From contig JABEVE010000016.1 of the NCBI GenBank assembly GCA_013044035.1, positions 62,001 to 126,000 of the forward strand: DNA of 64,000 nucleotides, in the 5' to 3' direction. The first letter of the stretch is position 1; each line of letters begins with the position of its first letter. Below, in pieces: positions 44,027 to 52,973 of this stretch. The notes under the pieces are model-generated. The model was not told where the DNA came from, searched no databases, and saw only the letters and a list, made by a program, of their open reading frames with translations. The translations under genes were made by a program, and so were the position numbers. The stretch comes from Burkholderiales bacterium. GTDB lineage: Bacteria; Pseudomonadota; Gammaproteobacteria; Burkholderiales; Burkholderiaceae_C.

Positions 44027-45871
44027 ATGCGACACCAAGCTTCGTCCGACGTGCCTTTGCCCCCTCGGAGCGCTGGGGCGCCCCAACCCAGTTGGGCTGC
44101 AGTGCGCAAGCTCGCGCCCTATTTGTGGGCGTACCGCTTACGCGTCGTCGTGGCTTTGCTCATGCTGGTGGCGGCCAAGGTGGCGAACGTTGGTGTGCCG
44201 CTGGTGCTCAAGGACATCGTCGACGCACTCGATCTCAAACCCGGCGACCCGCGCACTGCGTTGGTCGTGCCGGTGGCCCTGTTGCTGGCCTATGGCGCCT
44301 TGCGCCTGGGGGTCTCACTGTTCACCGAGTTGCGTGAAATCGTGTTTTCGCGTGTGACGCAGGGTGCGGTGCGTAACGTCGCGCTGCAGGTGTTCGATCA
44401 TTTGTTCTCGCTGTCGCTGCGCTACCACCTGGAGCGTCAGACCGGCGGCATGTCGCGCGATATCGAACGCGGTACGCGTGCCATCTCCAGCCTGGTGTCG
44501 TACACGCTCTACAGCATCCTGCCGACACTGGTGGAGATGGCTCTGGTGATCGGCATCCTGATGGTGAAGTACGACTGGTGGTTTGCCGGCATTGCCCTGG
44601 TGGCGCTGGCCGTGTACATCGTGTTCACGGTCGTCGTCACCGAATGGCGGACTGGTCTGCGTCGCACCATGAACGAGCAGGATTCGCGAGCGAATCAGCG
44701 CGCGGTGGACGCATTGCTGAACTACGAGACCGTGAAGATTTTCGGCAACGAGGCGCACGAGGCAAGGCGCTACGACGACAACCTTCACCGCTGGATGGTC
44801 GCCGCGGTGCAGTCGCAGAACTCGCTGTCGCTGCTCAACCTGGGGCAGAGCTTCATCATCGCTACCGCCGTGACGCTCCTGGTGTGGCGCGCGACCGTTG
44901 GGGTGGTTCATGGCGGCATGAACCTGGGTGATCTGGTGCTGGTCAATGCCTTCATGATCCAGTTGTATGCGCCGCTGAACTTTCTTGGCGTCATCTACCG
45001 CGAGATCCGCCAGGCCCTGACCGACATCGAGCGCATGTTTTCCATCCTGGAGCAAAATCGCGACATCGCCGATGGACCGGACGCACGACCATTGGCGGTG
45101 AGCCAGGGCACGCTGCGCTTCGAGGACGTGCACTTCGGCTACTCGCCAGCGCGGCAGGTTCTGCAGGGTCTTAGCTTTGAAGTGGCTGGGGGCGAAACCG
45201 TGGCCATCGTCGGGCCTTCAGGTGCGGGGAAATCCACCTTGTCGCGCCTCATCTTCCGCTTCTACGAAGTGGACTCAGGCCGCATCACAATTGACGGTCA
45301 GGGCATCGCCGACGTCACGCAGACCAGCCTGCGGGCGGCCTTGGGCATCGTGCCGCAAGACACCGTGCTGTTCAACGACACCATCGGCTACAACATAGCC
45401 TACGGCCGCCCTGGGGCCAGCCAGGAGGAAGTGGAGGCTGTCGCTCGTGCCGCGCAGATTCACGATTTCATCGCACGCCAGCCCCTGGGCTGGAACACCC
45501 AGGTTGGTGAGCGCGGGCTCAAGCTGTCTGGCGGCGAGAAGCAACGCGTGGCCATTGCCCGAGCCTTGTTGAAGAACCCGCCGATCCTGATCTTTGACGA
45601 AGCCACCTCGCAACTCGACTCGGCCAACGAAAAAGCCATTCAGAGCCAGATTCGGTTGGCGGCGCGCAATCGCACCACCCTGATCATCGCCCACCGGCTC
45701 TCCACCGTGGTGGATGCGCACCAGATCCTGGTGCTCGATGCCGGGCGCATCGTCGAACGCGGCGCGCACGCGCAACTGCTGGAGCTGAAAGGGGTCTACG
45801 CCCGGATGTGGGCGTTGCAGCAAGAGCAGGCACGTGAACTGCAGGCGCCCGGATTGCTGCAGGTGGCCTAA
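44027..45871 (+). CDS. ABC exporter, Atm1/HMT type (permease and ATPase fused)
   Basis: This half-transporter of about 614 residues has six N-terminal membrane helices and a C-terminal ATPase with Walker A IVGPSGAGKSTLSRL, Q-loop IVPQDTVLFNDTI, signature [17 protein letters not shown] and Walker B ILIFDEATSQLDS. The transmembrane stretch RYHLERQTGGMSRDIERGTR and the later LNYETVKIFGNEAHEARRYD are characteristic of Atm1-type transporters, which export glutathione conjugates or Fe-S related sulfur compounds. The start is ATG 44027 or an in-frame ATG at 43964. The substrate cannot be read from the sequence. Confidence 0.88.
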   Translation: MRHQASSDVPLPPRSAGAPQPSWAAVRKLAPYLWAYRLRVVVALLMLVAAKVANVGVPLVLKDIVDALDLKPGDPRTALVVPVALLLAYGALRLGVSLFTELREIVFSRVTQGAVRNVALQVFDHLFSLSLRYHLERQTGGMSRDIERGTRAISSLVSYTLYSILPTLVEMALVIGILMVKYDWWFAGIALVALAVYIVFTVVVTEWRTGLRRTMNEQDSRANQRAVDALLNYETVKIFGNEAHEARRYDDNLHRWMVAAVQSQNSLSLLNLGQSFIIATAVTLLVWRATVGVVHGGMNLGDLVLVNAFMIQLYAPLNFLGVIYREIRQALTDIERMFSILEQNRDIADGPDARPLAVSQGTLRFEDVHFGYSPARQVLQGLSFEVAGGETVAIVGPSGAGKSTLSRLIFRFYEVDSGRITIDGQGIADVTQTSLRAALGIVPQDTVLFNDTIGYNIAYGRPGASQEEVEAVARAAQIHDFIARQPLGWNTQVGERGLKLSGGEKQRVAIARALLKNPPILIFDEATSQLDSANEKAIQSQIRLAARNRTTLIIAHRLSTVVDAHQILVLDAGRIVERGAHAQLLELKGVYARMWALQQEQARELQAPGLLQVA

Positions 45872-45940
45872 TTTTTTTCGATCTTTGTCGTGGATTGTCG
45901 AAAGGCTGACGCATGCGCGACGAAACCAGGGAAATGCCAC

Positions 45941-45968
45941 TTGCGCCTCGGAATCGTGTTGTTACACT
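45941..45968 (+). promoter_or_regulatory. Possible promoter of the glutamate/aspartate transporter operon
   Basis: TTGCGC (45941-45946), a 16-bp gap and TACACT (45963-45968) lie 38 bp before the gltI start. The match is moderate. A GGAG ribosome site lies at 45997-46000. Confidence 0.35.
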
Positions 45969-46006
45969 CCGTCGATTATTTTTGCAACTCACCGACGGAG
46001 ATTCAC

Positions 46007-46903
46007 ATGACCTTGTTCAAACAGTTCGCGCTGGGCGCGGCGCTGGCGCTGGCTTTCACCGCAGTACAAGCCGAAGCGCTCACTGGCACGTTGAAGAAAA
46101 TCAAAGACACCGGCAGCATGACCGTCGGCTATCGCGAATCGTCCATCCCCTTCTCCTATCTCGACGGCAACGGCAAGCCGATCGGCTACGCCATGGAACT
46201 GTGCGGCAAGATTGTCGATGCAGTGAAGGCCGACCTGCAGATGCCCAACCTGAAGGTGAACTATGCACCGGTGACGTCGAGCAACCGCATCCCGCTGCTG
46301 GAAAACGGCACCATCGATCTGGAGTGCGGCTCCACCACCAATTCGGTTGCGCGGCAGAAGCAGGTGGCGTTCGGTCCCACCTACTTCGTCATCAACGTCA
46401 CTGCCGCGGTGAAGAAGGATTCGGGCATCAACGACTTTGCGCAACTCGGGGGCAAGACCATCGTCACCACCTCCGGCACCACCTCCGTGCCGCTGCTGAA
46501 GAAATACGAAAAAACCAAGGATCTGGATTTCAAGGAAATTTACGGCAAGGATCACGCCGAGAGCTTCCTGCTGATGGCTGACGGCCGCGCCGTGGCTTTC
46601 GTCATGGACGACATCCTGCTGGCCGGCCAGATCGCCAACTCCAAAGACCCCGCCGCCTACAAGATCCTGCCCGGCTCGCTGCGTAGCGAGCCCTACAGCA
46701 TGATGCTGCGCAAGGACGATCCTGAGTTCAAGGCCCTCGTGGACAAGACCATCGACGGTGTGATGAAGTCGGGCGCGATCAACCAGATTTACGCCAAGTG
46801 GTTCACCAGCGCGATTCCGCCCAAAGGCATCAATCTGAATTTCGCGGAAACCGCAGCGATCAAGGAAGCCTTCGCCCACCCCAACGACAAGGGCGTGGAA
46901 TAA
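46007..46903 (+). CDS. gltI: Glutamate/aspartate ABC transporter, substrate-binding protein
   Basis: This periplasmic solute-binding protein (family 3) of 298 residues has a signal peptide (FALGAALALAFTAVQAEA). Ligand-pocket motifs are VGYRESSIPFSYLDGNGKPI, IDLECGSTTNSVARQKQV and KTIVTTSGTTSVPLL. This combination is typical of GltI/DEBP proteins that bind glutamate and aspartate. The permease and ATPase genes follow in the order gltJ, gltK, gltL, which makes a complete importer. Confidence 0.92.
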   Translation: MTLFKQFALGAALALAFTAVQAEALTGTLKKIKDTGSMTVGYRESSIPFSYLDGNGKPIGYAMELCGKIVDAVKADLQMPNLKVNYAPVTSSNRIPLLENGTIDLECGSTTNSVARQKQVAFGPTYFVINVTAAVKKDSGINDFAQLGGKTIVTTSGTTSVPLLKKYEKTKDLDFKEIYGKDHAESFLLMADGRAVAFVMDDILLAGQIANSKDPAAYKILPGSLRSEPYSMMLRKDDPEFKALVDKTIDGVMKSGAINQIYAKWFTSAIPPKGINLNFAETAAIKEAFAHPNDKGVE

Positions 46904-47035
46904 GCCGTCTGGCCGCGGCGCGGGCTGCGCCTGCGCTGTCGCCTGCAGATGCAGGCTGGTGCCGAACCTGATCTCCAGGGACGGCACCAGCAAACAGCCC
47001 TCGCACCACCGAAGGCCACGGTCTGAAAACCAGCC

Positions 47036-47764
47036 ATGCTCAAACTCGGCATTTTTTCGCAAAACACCCCGGATGGCGACACCACCTGGGCGATGTCGCT
47101 GCTCTCCGGTCTGGAATTCACCCTCATCCTCGTCGCCCTGGCTTGGGTCGTGGGCATGACGCTGGGCTCGCTGCTGGGCGTCGTGCGCACCACCAACAAA
47201 CGCTGGGCCGTGGCCTTGGGCGACGCTTATGTGGAACTGTTCCGCAACATTCCGCTGCTGGTGCAATTCTTCCTCTGGTATTTCGTCATCCCGGAGTTCA
47301 TCCCGCCGCTCAAGCGCCTGGCCATCGCGATGGATCCGACCCAGTTCCAGTTGCTGACCTCGGTGGTGTGCCTCGGGCTGTTCACCTCGGCTCGCATCGC
47401 CGAACAGGTCAAGTCCGGCATTTTGTCGCTGCCGCGAGGCCAGCGCATGGCCGGTTACGCCATGGGGCTGACGCAAGGGCAAACCTATCGCTATGTGCTC
47501 CTGCCCATGGCGTTTCGCATCGTCTTGCCTCCGCTCACGTCCGAGTCGATGAATCTGGTGAAGAACTCGGCGGTGGCCTATTCCATCGGCCTGACCGAAT
47601 TGTTTTTTCGTACGCGCGAGATGGGCGAGATGACCTTTCAATACTTTGCCGCTTTCGGTGCAGCAACCTTGCTGTACATGATCGTGGCGTTTTCCATCAA
47701 CCGTGTGTTCGCCTGGGTCGAGCGTGCAGTGGCGGTGCCTGGCTACCTCGGTGGGAAGAGCTGA
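47036..47764 (+). CDS. gltJ: Glutamate/aspartate ABC transporter permease GltJ
   Basis: This 242-residue membrane permease belongs to the polar amino-acid (HisMQ) family. Five or so helices are visible, with the EAA-type loop RGQRMAGYAMGLTQGQTYRY and the stretch VELFRNIPLLVQFFLWYFVI. It pairs with GltK to form the membrane channel. It begins 132 bp after gltI. The next gene starts one base after its stop. Confidence 0.92.
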   Translation: MLKLGIFSQNTPDGDTTWAMSLLSGLEFTLILVALAWVVGMTLGSLLGVVRTTNKRWAVALGDAYVELFRNIPLLVQFFLWYFVIPEFIPPLKRLAIAMDPTQFQLLTSVVCLGLFTSARIAEQVKSGILSLPRGQRMAGYAMGLTQGQTYRYVLLPMAFRIVLPPLTSESMNLVKNSAVAYSIGLTELFFRTREMGEMTFQYFAAFGAATLLYMIVAFSINRVFAWVERAVAVPGYLGGKS

Positions 47765-47765
47765 G

Positions 47766-48452
47766 ATGGGTGCTTTCGACTGGTCATCCATCGCGCAATC
47801 GCTGCCCTTCCTGATGAAGGGCCTGGCCTACACCGTGCAACTCACCGTGGTGGCGGCCATCGGCGGCACGTTGTGGGGCATTCTGCTCGCGCTGGCGCGG
47901 CTGTCGAGCATCAAGTCGCTGGCCTGGGCGGCTGCCGCCTATGTGAATCTGATGCGCTCGATCCCGCTGCTCCTGGTCATTTTCTGGTTCTATTTCCTCG
48001 TGCCCATCATGCTGCAGTGGGTCACGGGTGCGGAGTACCCGCCACGCATCGGTGCAGAACGCTCGGCTTACGTCACCTTCATCTTGTTCGAGGGTGCGTA
48101 CTTTTGCGAAATCGTGCGCGCAGGCATCCAGAGTATTTCCAAGGGGCAACTCGGCGCGGCTTACGCCATGGGGCTCAACTACTCCCAGTCCATGCGTCTG
48201 ATCATCCTGCCGCAGGCGCTGCGCAATATGCTGCCGGTGCTGCTGACACAGACCATCGTGCTGTTCCAGGACGTGTCGCTGGTAGCGCTGCTCAACGTGA
48301 CCGACTTCGTTGGCGCCGCAGTCAAAATCGCCCAGCGCGACAGCCGCATCGTCGAGATGTACACCTTCGTCGCCGTGGTTTATTTTGTCCTCAGCTACGG
48401 CCTGTCGCTGGGCGTGAGGCTGCTGAACAAGCGTGTGGCCATCATTCGTTGA
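47766..48452 (+). CDS. gltK: Glutamate/aspartate ABC transporter permease GltK
   Basis: This 228-residue permease is paralogous to GltJ, with VNLMRSIPLLLVIFWFYFLV and the EAA loop ISKGQLGAAYAMGLNYSQSM. It forms the second half of the channel. ATG 47766 follows the gltJ stop directly; an in-frame ATG at 47703 lies within gltJ. The ATPase gene begins 25 bp later. Confidence 0.92.
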   Translation: MGAFDWSSIAQSLPFLMKGLAYTVQLTVVAAIGGTLWGILLALARLSSIKSLAWAAAAYVNLMRSIPLLLVIFWFYFLVPIMLQWVTGAEYPPRIGAERSAYVTFILFEGAYFCEIVRAGIQSISKGQLGAAYAMGLNYSQSMRLIILPQALRNMLPVLLTQTIVLFQDVSLVALLNVTDFVGAAVKIAQRDSRIVEMYTFVAVVYFVLSYGLSLGVRLLNKRVAIIR

Positions 48453-48477
48453 ACGTCTCGAACCTAATCACATCATC

Positions 48478-49218
48478 ATGTCCATGATCGACATCCAGGC
48501 CATCAGCAAGTGGTACGGCAGCTTCCAGGTCCTGACAGACTGTTCGACCCATGTCGACAAGGGCGAAGTGGTGGTGGTGTGCGGGCCTTCGGGCTCGGGC
48601 AAGTCCACGCTGATCAAGTGCGTCAACGCGCTCGAGCCGTTCCAGAAGGGCGATGTGATCGTCGATGGCATCTCGGTGGCCAATCCCAGGACCCAGTTGC
48701 CCAAGCTGCGCGCACGCGTCGGCATGGTGTTTCAGCATTTCGAGCTGTTCCCCCATCTGTCGGTGATGGAGAACCTCACGCTCGCACAACTCAAGGTCTT
48801 GGGCCGCAACAAGCAGGAGGCCATCGCCAAGGGCGAGCATTACCTCGATCGAGTCGGCCTGGGCTCGCAGCGCGACAAATTCCCCGGCCAGCTCTCGGGT
48901 GGCCAGCAACAGCGCGTGGCCATCGCGCGCGCGCTATGCATGGACCCCATCGCCATGCTGTTCGATGAACCCACATCGGCACTCGATCCCGAGATGGTGG
49001 GCGAGGTGCTGGAGGTCATGGTCGGCCTCGCCCAGGAGGGCATGACCATGATGGTGGTGACGCACGAAATGGGCTTTGCCCGCAGTGTGTCGAGCCGCGT
49101 GGTGTTCATGGATGCCGGGCGCATCGTGGAAGACTGCGCGACCACCGAGTTCTTCGGCAATACCAGCGCTCGCAGCGAGCGCGCGCAGCAGTTTCTGGGC
49201 AAGATTCTGGCGCACTGA
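48478..49218 (+). CDS. gltL: Glutamate/aspartate ABC transporter ATPase GltL
   Basis: This 246-residue ABC ATPase has Walker [20 protein letters not shown]-loop [15 protein letters not shown], signature [17 protein letters not shown] and Walker [16 protein letters not shown]. These and the [18 protein letters not shown] start match the polar amino-acid importer class. The first ATG (48478) or the one two codons later (48484) may be used. It completes the gltIJKL operon. Confidence 0.93.
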   Translation: MSMIDIQAISKWYGSFQVLTDCSTHVDKGEVVVVCGPSGSGKSTLIKCVNALEPFQKGDVIVDGISVANPRTQLPKLRARVGMVFQHFELFPHLSVMENLTLAQLKVLGRNKQEAIAKGEHYLDRVGLGSQRDKFPGQLSGGQQQRVAIARALCMDPIAMLFDEPTSALDPEMVGEVLEVMVGLAQEGMTMMVVTHEMGFARSVSSRVVFMDAGRIVEDCATTEFFGNTSARSERAQQFLGKILAH

Positions 49219-49351
49219 TTGGCGCCAACCGGAGTCCGGGGCCGGGGCGCTGGGCAGGCGCGCATTACTATTCGCTGGCATTTGCAGTGGCCTTGCGTCG
49301 CCAAACAGCGGCCATCCCGCTGGCGTTGCGCAGCCCGCTTCCTCTCCACCC

Positions 49352-50422
49352 ATGCAACAGTTCCAACACACTCAAATCACCCTCGCCCGCCCCGACGACT
49401 GGCACCTGCACCTGCGTGACGACGCGGCGCTGACTTACACCGTCGCGTGGACGGCGACACAGTTTGCTCGCGCCATCGTCATGCCCAATCTCAAGCCGCC
49501 GGTGGTGAACACCGCACAGGCACTCGAGTATCGCCATCGCATCCTCACGGCGCGACCGAAGGGTTCGAGCTTCCAGCCGCTGATGACGCTTTATCTCACC
49601 GACACAACACTCCCGGCTGAAATCGAGCGTGCCAAGGCCAGTGGTGCGGTGCATGCGGTCAAGCTCTATCCGGCAGGAGCCACCACCAACTCCGCCAGTG
49701 GTGTGACCGATCTGGACCGCGCCTACCCGGTGTTCGAGGCCATGCAGCAGCATGGCATGCCGCTCCTGATTCATGGCGAAGTCACCGACCCCGAGGTCGA
49801 CGTCTTCGATCGCGAGGCGGTGTTCATCGAGCGCCATCTGCTGCGCATCCGGCATGATTTTCCAGCGCTCAAGATCGTGCTGGAGCACATCACCACGGCA
49901 CAAGCGGCAAGCTTCGTGCGCGAGCAGGCTGCGGTGGACGCGCGCGGCACGCCGCTGCTGGCCGCCACCATCACCGCCCACCATCTGCTCTACAGCCGCA
50001 ATGCCATGTTCAGCGGGGGCATGCGGCCGCATTACTACTGCCTGCCGGTGCTCAAGCGCGAGCGTCACCGCCTGGCGCTGGTGGCCGCGGCCACCAGCGG
50101 CGATGCGCGCTTTTTCCTCGGCACGGACTCGGCGCCGCATGCGCGGGCGCTCAAAGAAGCCGCCTGCGGCTGTGCCGGCTGCCTCACCGCGCCGCATGCG
50201 CTGGAGTTGTATGCCCAGGCATTCGAGCAGGCTGGTGCGCTCGACAGACTCGAAGCCTTCGCCAGCCACTTCGGCGCCGACTTCTATGGCCTGCCGCGCA
50301 ATCCTGGCCAGATCACTCTGCGCCGCGTGCCCCAGTGCATTCCCGAGCACCTGCCGTATGTCGGTGGCGACATCGTGCCGCTGGATGCTGGGCAGACCCT
50401 GGCCTGGAGCCTGGTGGCCTGA
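49352..50422 (+). CDS. pyrC: Dihydroorotase
   Basis: Cyclises carbamoyl aspartate in pyrimidine synthesis. The 356-residue type I enzyme has the zinc-binding [10 protein letters not shown], the carboxylated Lys in [14 protein letters not shown], His ligands in LLIHGEVTD and VLEHITT, and the active-site Asp in [10 protein letters not shown]. The start at 49352 ([16 protein letters not shown]) is the family's usual N-terminus. It lies upstream of the RNase P RNA gene and 133 bp after gltL. Confidence 0.95.
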   Translation: MQQFQHTQITLARPDDWHLHLRDDAALTYTVAWTATQFARAIVMPNLKPPVVNTAQALEYRHRILTARPKGSSFQPLMTLYLTDTTLPAEIERAKASGAVHAVKLYPAGATTNSASGVTDLDRAYPVFEAMQQHGMPLLIHGEVTDPEVDVFDREAVFIERHLLRIRHDFPALKIVLEHITTAQAASFVREQAAVDARGTPLLAATITAHHLLYSRNAMFSGGMRPHYYCLPVLKRERHRLALVAAATSGDARFFLGTDSAPHARALKEAACGCAGCLTAPHALELYAQAFEQAGALDRLEAFASHFGADFYGLPRNPGQITLRRVPQCIPEHLPYVGGDIVPLDAGQTLAWSLVA

Positions 50423-50462
50423 GCACCGCCGGAGTGGCGGCGCGCGACGATAATGCAGGTGC

Positions 50463-50807
50463 GAAGCGGGCCGGGCAGCCGCGCTGGCGTGGGGCGACCC
50501 ACGCGGTGAGGAAGGTCCGGACTCCACAGGGCAGGGTGACGGCTAACGGCCGTGCGCGGTGACGCGACGAACAGGACCACAGAGACGAGTAAGCGCGGCG
50601 CAAGCCGCGTGGACGTGAAACGCGGCAACCTCCACCCGGAGCAACACCAAATAGGCAGGCGGAGCAGGGCTTTCGGGCCTTGTGAAAGCGCGGCCCGCGC
50701 GAGCCTGCGGGTAGGTGGCAACGAGCCGTTGCGGTAACGCGCGGCCCAGAGGAATGGCTGCCACGTCGGGTAACCGATGCACAGAATCCGGCCTACAGGC
50801 CCGCTTC
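50463..50807 (+). ncRNA. rnpB: RNase P RNA (class A)
   Basis: The 5' end GAAGCGGGCC (50463-50472) pairs perfectly with GGCCCGCTTC (50798-50807), closing the P1 helix. Universal RNase P elements are present: GAGGAAGGTCCGGACTCCAC near the 5' side, ACAGGGCAGGGTGACGGCTA, the GGTAAACG-type region (here GCGGTAACGCGC), and ACAGAATCCGGCCTAC near the 3' end. A GATAAT box at 50449-50454 lies eight bases before the 5' end and is the probable -10. The RNA is about 345 nt. It processes the 5' ends of tRNA precursors. Confidence 0.96.
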
Positions 50808-51110
50808 GCATTGTTTTCAGGTTTGGTGCTGGGGCCGGGCTGCCGAGCGGTTCGGATCGAGAGGTGCCGGGCGTGATGCGCCCGTCTGCACCGAAGTGGC
50901 GCCAAGCGATGTGTTCCCCCCGACGGCGCAGCCATCGGAGTAGACCTGTCGGCGACGACGATGTCCATCACCAAGTCTTGCCCGTGCAGTCAGATCACAG
51001 TGGCGATCTCGCGCGATCACCAGGCCCGCGCAAATGTCCATCTCGAAGCGCACCTCTGAGCTCAATGTCACTGGTTACCATCGCCCGACAGTCCAATCCA
51101 GGGATCAACC
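50808..51110. other. 303-bp gap between rnpB and the GST-like gene
   Basis: No gene-like open frame, tRNA or clear repeat is seen. A short T-rich stretch just after the RNase P RNA (ATTGTTTTCAG) may help 3'-end formation. The promoter of the GST-like gene presumably lies here, but no good consensus was found. Confidence 0.5.
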
Positions 51111-51737
51111 ATGGAACTCATCGGCATGCTCGACTCACCTTATGTGCGCCGCGTCGCGGTGTCGCTGCAACTGCTCGGCCTGGAGTTCAGGCACCGCCCC
51201 TTGTCGGTGTTCCGCACCTTCGAGCAGTTCCAGCGCATCAACCCGGTGGTCAAGGCGCCGACGTTGATCTGCGACGACGGCCAGACCCTGATGGATTCCA
51301 GCCTGATCCTGGATTACGCCGAAGCCTTGGCAGGACCCGGAAAGTCGCTGCTGCCGCACGATATCGCGCCGCGCCAGCAGGCCCTGCAGCGCGTTGGTCT
51401 GGCGCTCGCGGCTTGCGAGAAGAGTGTGCAAATCGTCTACGAACGCAATCTGCGTCCCGTCGAGAAGCGCCACGAACCCTGGCTGCAACGCGTGACGGGC
51501 CAACTTCTGAGCGCCTACGACGGGCTCGAGGCAGCGTTGGCGCAGCAGCCTTTCGACGTGCAACTGCAAGCAGGCATCTGCACCGCCGTGGCTTGGATGT
51601 TCACGCAACAAACGGTACCCGATTGCGTCGACGCTGCGCGCTATCCACATCTAGCGGCGCATTCGGCCCAAGCCGAGCAACTGCCCGCGTTCCGTGCTGC
51701 GCCCTATGGCGATGGCACCTATCCTGTCCAGGTTTAA
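51111..51737 (+). CDS. Glutathione S-transferase-like protein
   Basis: This 208-residue protein has a thioredoxin-fold N-terminal domain (MELIGMLDSPYVRRVAVSLQ, NPVVKAPTLICDDGQTLMDS, with the Pro and Ser expected for glutathione binding) and a helical C-terminal domain. The set matches bacterial GSTs. The substrate is unknown. Its stop codon overlaps the stop region of the convergent DUF190 gene at 51734-51737. Confidence 0.86.
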   Translation: MELIGMLDSPYVRRVAVSLQLLGLEFRHRPLSVFRTFEQFQRINPVVKAPTLICDDGQTLMDSSLILDYAEALAGPGKSLLPHDIAPRQQALQRVGLALAACEKSVQIVYERNLRPVEKRHEPWLQRVTGQLLSAYDGLEAALAQQPFDVQLQAGICTAVAWMFTQQTVPDCVDAARYPHLAAHSAQAEQLPAFRAAPYGDGTYPVQV

Positions 51738-52051
51738 GGCCACCCGCACTGCGCCTGCCAGGAGACGATATGCCCGGCTGGCACCATCTGCTGGATGCGG
51801 GGCAGCACGGAGGCCACCACCTCGGGGTCGTCGTAGAACTCCAGCACAAGCGGCAGATGCACGTTCAGGCGCAGCAGATCGTCGGCATGCACCTCCCCCT
51901 TGCTGCCGAAACCGGCCACGCCACGAAACACGGTGACGCCGTGGACCTTGTGCTGTTCGTGCAGCAGCTTGAAGATTTCATGCATCAGGTTGTGGCCCTG
52001 CACCTTGTCGCCTTCCTTGATGTAGATGCGCGCCATCGTGACGGTTTTCAT
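51734..52051 (-). CDS. DUF190 protein
   Basis: This 105-residue protein has the DUF190 pattern (ARIYIKEGDKVQGHNLMHEI, HGVTVFRGVAGFGSKGEVHA, LPLVLEFYDDPEV). The fold is PII-like, and these proteins are frequently encoded beside crcB. It is the last gene of the minus-strand operon headed by the fluoride riboswitch, three bases after the second crcB. A regulatory or accessory role in fluoride export is suggested by this neighbourhood, but its function is not established. Confidence 0.87.
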   Translation of the reverse strand: MKTVTMARIYIKEGDKVQGHNLMHEIFKLLHEQHKVHGVTVFRGVAGFGSKGEVHADDLLRLNVHLPLVLEFYDDPEVVASVLPRIQQMVPAGHIVSWQAQCGWP

Positions 52052-52054
52052 GGG

Positions 52055-52432
52055 TCAGACTCCCAGGGTGTGTGAAAGATAGGCGCCGAGCGCCGTGCCC
52101 AGCATGGACAAGACAACGGACAGAACCACGTAGAGCCAGGCCTTGGCAGCCTCGCCGTTTTCAATCAGGGTCAGGGTTTCCAACGAAAAGGTGGAAAACG
52201 TGGTGTAGGTGCCGACACCGCCCGTGAGGATGCCGGTGCGCATGGCCGGGCTGATGGCGGCATATTTCAGGGTTTCGTCAAACAGGAAGCCCATCAGGAA
52301 CGAGCCGACGATATTGATCGACAGCGTGGCGAAGGGGAACGACCTCCCCAGCGCGCGCTGCACGACGAGGGTGTGCCCGTAGCGGCTGAAAGCGCCGATG
52401 AGCGCGAAGATCGCGATGTAGAGAAATGTCAT
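52055..52432 (-). CDS. crcB: Fluoride channel CrcB/Fluc, second copy
   Basis: This 125-residue fluoride-specific channel subunit has four membrane helices. Family motifs are GAFSRYG, ATLSINIVGSFLMGFLF (with the conserved Asn) and GTYTTFSTFSLET (with the Phe residues that line the pore). The start at 52432 (MTFLYIAIFALIG) is preferred to 52534, which would overlap the upstream crcB. It is 16 bp after the first copy and similar to it throughout. Fluc channels work as antiparallel dimers, so the two copies may form homodimers or a heterodimer. Expression is probably under the riboswitch at the operon head. Confidence 0.93.
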   Translation of the reverse strand: MTFLYIAIFALIGAFSRYGHTLVVQRALGRSFPFATLSINIVGSFLMGFLFDETLKYAAISPAMRTGILTGGVGTYTTFSTFSLETLTLIENGEAAKAWLYVVLSVVLSMLGTALGAYLSHTLGV

Positions 52433-52448
52433 CGAAGTCGCTCGCGGC

Positions 52449-52835
52449 TCAGGAGTCGGTGAATTGCAGATGGCGCGACAGATAGGCGCCGAAGAACGCG
52501 GCGGCGACCGACAACACCACGGACGCGCCGACATAGAGAGCCGCCAGGATCAAATGCCCGAGTTCGAGCAGATGGATGGCCTCGATGGAGAAGGTGGAAA
52601 ACGTGGTGTAGGTGCCGAGACCGCCGGTGAGAATGCCTGTGCGCAGCTCCGGGCTGACGTTGATGCGCTCCAGCGTTTCGAAAAACAGGAAGCCCATCAG
52701 GAACGAGCCCAGCACATTGATCGACAGGGTGGCGAACGGAAAGGCGTCGCCGAGCACGCTCTGCACCACGAGAGACTGCCCATAGCGGGCGAATGCGCCC
52801 AGGATGGCGAAAATGGAGATGTAAACGGAAACCAT
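52449..52835 (-). CDS. crcB: Fluoride channel CrcB/Fluc, first copy
   Basis: This 128-residue four-helix channel has the same motifs as the following copy: GAFARYG, ATLSINVLGSFLMGFLF and GTYTTFSTFSIEAI. It expels toxic cytoplasmic fluoride down its electrochemical gradient. It begins 138 bp after the HyfB-like gene. That gap holds a small hairpin (GTGCCG/CGGCAC on the minus strand) but no fluoride riboswitch of its own, so control probably comes from the distant operon leader or from an unseen internal promoter. Confidence 0.93.
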   Translation of the reverse strand: MVSVYISIFAILGAFARYGQSLVVQSVLGDAFPFATLSINVLGSFLMGFLFFETLERINVSPELRTGILTGGLGTYTTFSTFSIEAIHLLELGHLILAALYVGASVVLSVAAAFFGAYLSRHLQFTDS

Positions 52836-52973
52836 GAAACGTCCTGAAAATCAAGAATGAGTGGGTCGTGCCGCGGTGTCGGCACGGTGCGCGGCCCGAG
52901 CTGACGCGACGACAACCGGGATTGTTGTTGTTTTCTCGGGGGCGGTTGGCTCGCAGCGGTTGTTGTGCGCGCA

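Noticed and set aside
45989-47791. 600-codon open frame on the minus strand opposite gltI and gltJ
   Set aside because: Antisense of a well-supported transporter operon, with low-complexity His/Gln-rich composition typical of shadow frames.
52933-52965. Possible degenerate copy of the dynamin-gene GC-rich element between the HyfB-like gene and crcB
   Set aside because: Only CTCGGGGGCGG followed by a loose CGCAGCGG matches; too short and diverged to call a repeat copy.
52836-52973. A second fluoride riboswitch directly upstream of the first crcB
   Set aside because: Only a short hairpin is present; the conserved aptamer blocks found at 60582-60637 are missing.
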